Positions 5,142 to 6,775 of a stretch of DNA of 6,775 nucleotides are shown here, piece after piece. Below the pieces are notes generated by a model. It was not told the DNA's origin. It ran no database searches and worked only from the letters and a program-made list of their open reading frames with translations. The DNA lies in assembly GCA_946055125.1 (NCBI GenBank), contig CAMGFF010000121.1, forward strand, positions 1 through 6,775. The letters are read 5' to 3'. Source of the DNA: an uncultured Prevotellaceae bacterium. Its GTDB lineage: Bacteria; Bacteroidota; Bacteroidia; Bacteroidales; Muribaculaceae. The translations under genes were made by a program, and so were the position numbers. Each line of letters begins with the position of its first letter. The stretch's first letter is position 1.

Positions 5142-5963
5142 ATGTCGACTTACACAGCTGAAGACAAGCGCAAAGTAACCACTCATCGCCTGGTGGAGAT
5201 GAAACAGCGTGGCGAGAAAATATCAATGCTCACTGCCTACGACTACTCAATGGCGAAACTTATCGACGAGGCGGGAATCGATGTGATTCTCGTGGGCGAC
5301 TCGGCATCGAATGTGATGGCGGGCAACATGACCACCCTCCCTATCACCCTCGACCAAATGATTTATCACGGAAAATCGGTGGTGAAGGGCGTGAAGCGTG
5401 CCCTCGTGGTGGTGGATATGCCTTTCGGAACCTATCAGGGCAACCCCATTCACGCTCTTGAGAGCGCAATTAGAATAATGAAGGAAACGCACGCCGACTG
5501 CGTGAAGCTCGAGGGCGGCGCCGAGATTCGTGAGTCGATTGAGAAAATCCTCTCGGCGGGAATCCCCGTGGTGGGGCACTTGGGGCTCACTCCGCAGTCG
5601 ATCAACAAATTCGGCACCTATGCCGTGCGTGCCAAGGAGGAGGCTGAGGCCAACAAGCTCATAGGCGATGCCAAGCTGCTCCAGGAAATAGGCTGCTCGG
5701 CCCTGGTGCTCGAGAAGATTCCGGCAGCCCTGGCGGCCCGTGTGGCAAGTGAGCTGGTGATTCCCGTGATAGGCATTGGCGCCGGCAGTGGCGTTGACGG
5801 CCAGGTGCTGGTGATGCACGACATGCTGGGCATCAACATGGGCTTCCGCCCCAAGTTCCTGCGCCACTATGCCGAGATTGGTAACACCATTATCGACGCT
5901 GTGGGCAACTACATCAACGATGTGAAGAGCGGCGACTTCCCCAACGCGGATGAGCAATATTAG
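5142..5963 (+). CDS. panB: 3-methyl-2-oxobutanoate hydroxymethyltransferase (ketopantoate synthase)
   Basis: PanB transfers a hydroxymethyl group from 5,10-methylenetetrahydrofolate to 2-oxoisovalerate to make ketopantoate, the first committed step towards pantothenate and coenzyme A; it is a cytoplasmic (beta/alpha)8-barrel enzyme. The 273 residues match the family length (about 264-280). The metal ligands expected from the E. coli enzyme are present: D53 (LVGDS), D92 (VVDMPFGTY) and E124 (KLEGG), with K122 beside them and the catalytic glutamate at E191 (LEKIP). Other family blocks are MLTAYDY (29-35), GHLGLTPQS (145-153) and VIGIGAGSGVDGQVLV (209-224). The ATG follows an A-rich stretch and gives the normal N-terminus. 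panC, panD and panE are not in the window. The lipoprotein gene starts 55 bases downstream and may share the message. Nothing appears truncated. Confidence 0.97.
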   Translation: MSTYTAEDKRKVTTHRLVEMKQRGEKISMLTAYDYSMAKLIDEAGIDVILVGDSASNVMAGNMTTLPITLDQMIYHGKSVVKGVKRALVVVDMPFGTYQGNPIHALESAIRIMKETHADCVKLEGGAEIRESIEKILSAGIPVVGHLGLTPQSINKFGTYAVRAKEEAEANKLIGDAKLLQEIGCSALVLEKIPAALAARVASELVIPVIGIGAGSGVDGQVLVMHDMLGINMGFRPKFLRHYAEIGNTIIDAVGNYINDVKSGDFPNADEQY

Positions 5964-6018
5964 GGAGGGAGAGAGTGTGTGTGGCGTGTGATTAATTGAG
6001 CGCAAAAGCTGTTTCTCT

Positions 6019-6450
6019 ATGAAAACAACAAATATGAAGTGTAGCCCGATGACAAAAGTGAAGAATTTGTGGACTGTGGCACTCACGGCGGTGCTGATGT
6101 GCGTTGCCTCGTGCCATGTGGTCGATGAGCCCGACAACCTCCCCGACGACCCTTGGCGCACCGGCCTCGTGGGCACCTGGGACCGCGCTTTCGATGAGGT
6201 TGGTCCTATCACCAATCCTCACGACATCGACTCATTCCAGTTTGCCGCCGACGGCACCGGCTTTTATGCCTTTGAGAACAGCTATGGCGAGTGGGTGAAC
6301 ACCCCTTTCCGCTGGCGCTCCTACTATGGCAACTACCTTGAGATTTTCTATCTCTCGGGCGAGGCCGTGAGCACCTACTACTATTTCTATGATGGCTACC
6401 TGTGCTTCGGCGACGGCTACCGCTACGACGGATATGCCCTGCGCTACTAA
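6019..6450 (+). CDS. Small putative lipoprotein with lipocalin-like beta-rich domain
   Basis: The 143-residue protein has a lipoprotein signal peptide: a basic start, a hydrophobic segment (LWTVALTAVLMCVA, about 17-30) and a lipobox VASC with the lipidated cysteine at C32. The mature part is about 110 residues, acidic just after the cysteine (VVDEPDN). It then reads LVGTWDRAFDEV, FQFAADGTGFYAFE and a run of aromatic beta-strand-like segments rich in tyrosine. The GTW...DGTG pattern resembles the small lipocalin-like lipoproteins common in Bacteroidales, whose ligands are generally unknown. ATGs at 6034 and 6049 are alternatives; the last gives the most typical signal peptide (MTKVKNLW start, cysteine at 22). 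It lies 55 bases after panB with no promoter seen between, so co-transcription is likely, though no functional link is evident. Specific function is not recognised. Confidence 0.82.
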   Translation: MKTTNMKCSPMTKVKNLWTVALTAVLMCVASCHVVDEPDNLPDDPWRTGLVGTWDRAFDEVGPITNPHDIDSFQFAADGTGFYAFENSYGEWVNTPFRWRSYYGNYLEIFYLSGEAVSTYYYFYDGYLCFGDGYRYDGYALRY

Positions 6451-6458
6451 ATGCCACC

Positions 6459-6477
6459 AAAAATCGCCCTGATTTTT
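6459..6477 (+). terminator. AT-rich hairpin after the lipoprotein gene
   Basis: AAAAATC pairs with GATTTTT around GCCCT, starting eight bases after the lipoprotein stop. The right arm ends in five T residues. It looks like a weak intrinsic terminator for the panB-lipoprotein message, perhaps helped by the larger hairpin downstream. Confidence 0.5.
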
Positions 6478-6498
6478 CTTAATTGCAAGAGAGTTATT

Positions 6499-6558
6499 AA
6501 AAAAATTCGTTGCTGAGATGTTTTTTTTGAAAAAAAATTATTGGCAACGAATTTTTTT
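6499..6558. terminator. Long perfect inverted repeat, likely bidirectional terminator
   Basis: AAAAAAATTCGTTGC (6499-6513) is exactly inverted at 6544-6558. The 30-base interior contains T8-G-A8 (6521-6537), so a second stem stacks inside the first. A7 on one side and T7 on the other suit termination from either direction. Because of its symmetry it could also extrude as a cruciform. Confidence 0.6.
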
Positions 6559-6664
6559 GGTAGAAATCGCACCAAAATCAGTGTTGACTTGTATGTGGTT
6601 TGTTGTCAATAAGTTACGTCGCATTTACTTGCAAAATAAGCCAAAATCGGAGGCTTTTACACGG

Positions 6665-6693
6665 CTAATTTTCAGGAAATTATGGAAAATTAG
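6665..6693. repeat. Nine-base inverted repeat in the 3' intergenic region
   Basis: CTAATTTTC (6665-6673) is perfectly inverted as GAAAATTAG (6685-6693) with an 11-base spacer. Flanking ACACGG (6659-6664) and CCTGTGT (6696-6702) extend the pairing with small bulges. A weaker hairpin AAGCC/GGCTT (6638-6656) lies just before. It is 70-100 bases upstream of the promoter at the window end, so it may be a regulator site or an RNA fold. Confidence 0.45.
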
Positions 6694-6759
6694 ACCCTGT
6701 GTTTACGGAAATTACGAATTGTTAACACTAATTGAGTTTTTTATTTCAAGAAAAGTATC

Positions 6760-6767
6760 TAACTTTG
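6760..6767 (+). promoter_or_regulatory. -7 promoter element for a gene beyond the window
   Basis: TAACTTTG matches TAnnTTTG and is followed by GCAT, typical of Bacteroidota start regions. The expected -33 position holds a T-rich stretch rather than a clear TTTG. Transcription would begin about at the last bases of the window. Confidence 0.55.
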
Positions 6768-6775
6768 CATTGGAA

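Larger units (their letters stand above)
6451..6775. other. Non-coding AT-rich intergenic region
   Basis: I found no credible protein frame or tRNA in these 325 bases. What I see is a set of inverted repeats (6459-6477, 6499-6558, 6638-6656, 6665-6693) and, at the very end, the promoter element at 6760-6767. The first two probably end transcription from panB and the lipoprotein gene; the later ones may belong to control of the next gene. Confidence 0.6.

Noticed and set aside
5964..6000. GA/GT-rich tract between panB and the lipoprotein gene
   Set aside because: Short, imperfect dinucleotide runs with no hairpin or promoter; it is most likely a plain spacer.
5247..6215. Long minus-strand open frame across panB and the lipoprotein start
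   Set aside because: It is antisense to panB, whose catalytic residues are all present on the plus strand. Its His/Val/Leu-rich, low-complexity composition is typical of a shadow frame.

Overview
The window looks like an accessory patch in a member of the Bacteroidota, most likely a gut-type Bacteroidales. The evidence is the promoter style: several gene starts have the Bacteroidota -7 element TAnnTTTG, have A-rich leaders and lack good Shine-Dalgarno sequences. The proteins (an MmeI-like enzyme, a minimal nucleotidyltransferase and a short lipoprotein) also read as Bacteroidales types. I cannot name a species.

Layout. About 54-1493 holds a two-frame IS3-family insertion sequence on the minus strand. 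orfA (1090-1452) and orfB (137-1093) overlap by four bases, and an A7 slippery run lies just upstream of the orfA stop. The far end of the element carries a large perfect palindrome and a promoter-like sequence facing outward. A short spacer follows, then a minimal nucleotidyltransferase (1677-1979, minus) with its own Bacteroidota promoter. That promoter is flanked by two copies of a 17-base repeat, one inside a 44-base dyad. Upstream of it, 2123-4912 (minus) encodes a single-chain restriction-modification enzyme of the MmeI type (type IIL/IIG), with an N-terminal nuclease site, an N6-adenine methyltransferase core and a C-terminal target recognition region.

The strand changes at about 4913-5141. 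From there panB (5142-5963), the first committed enzyme of pantothenate/CoA synthesis, and a small lipoprotein (6019-6450) read on the plus strand. The last 325 bases are AT-rich and non-coding. They hold four inverted repeats and end in a promoter for a gene beyond the window.

How the parts fit. The minus-strand half reads as a compact defence or mobile islet (R-M enzyme, toxin-antitoxin-type nucleotidyltransferase, IS) beside a housekeeping gene. The most interesting points are the paired repeats around the nucleotidyltransferase promoter, the absence of an intact HepT-like partner next to an IS, a sharp GC drop confined to part of the R-M recognition region, and the IS end that combines a palindrome with an outward promoter. 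I see no clear evidence for an entirely new system.
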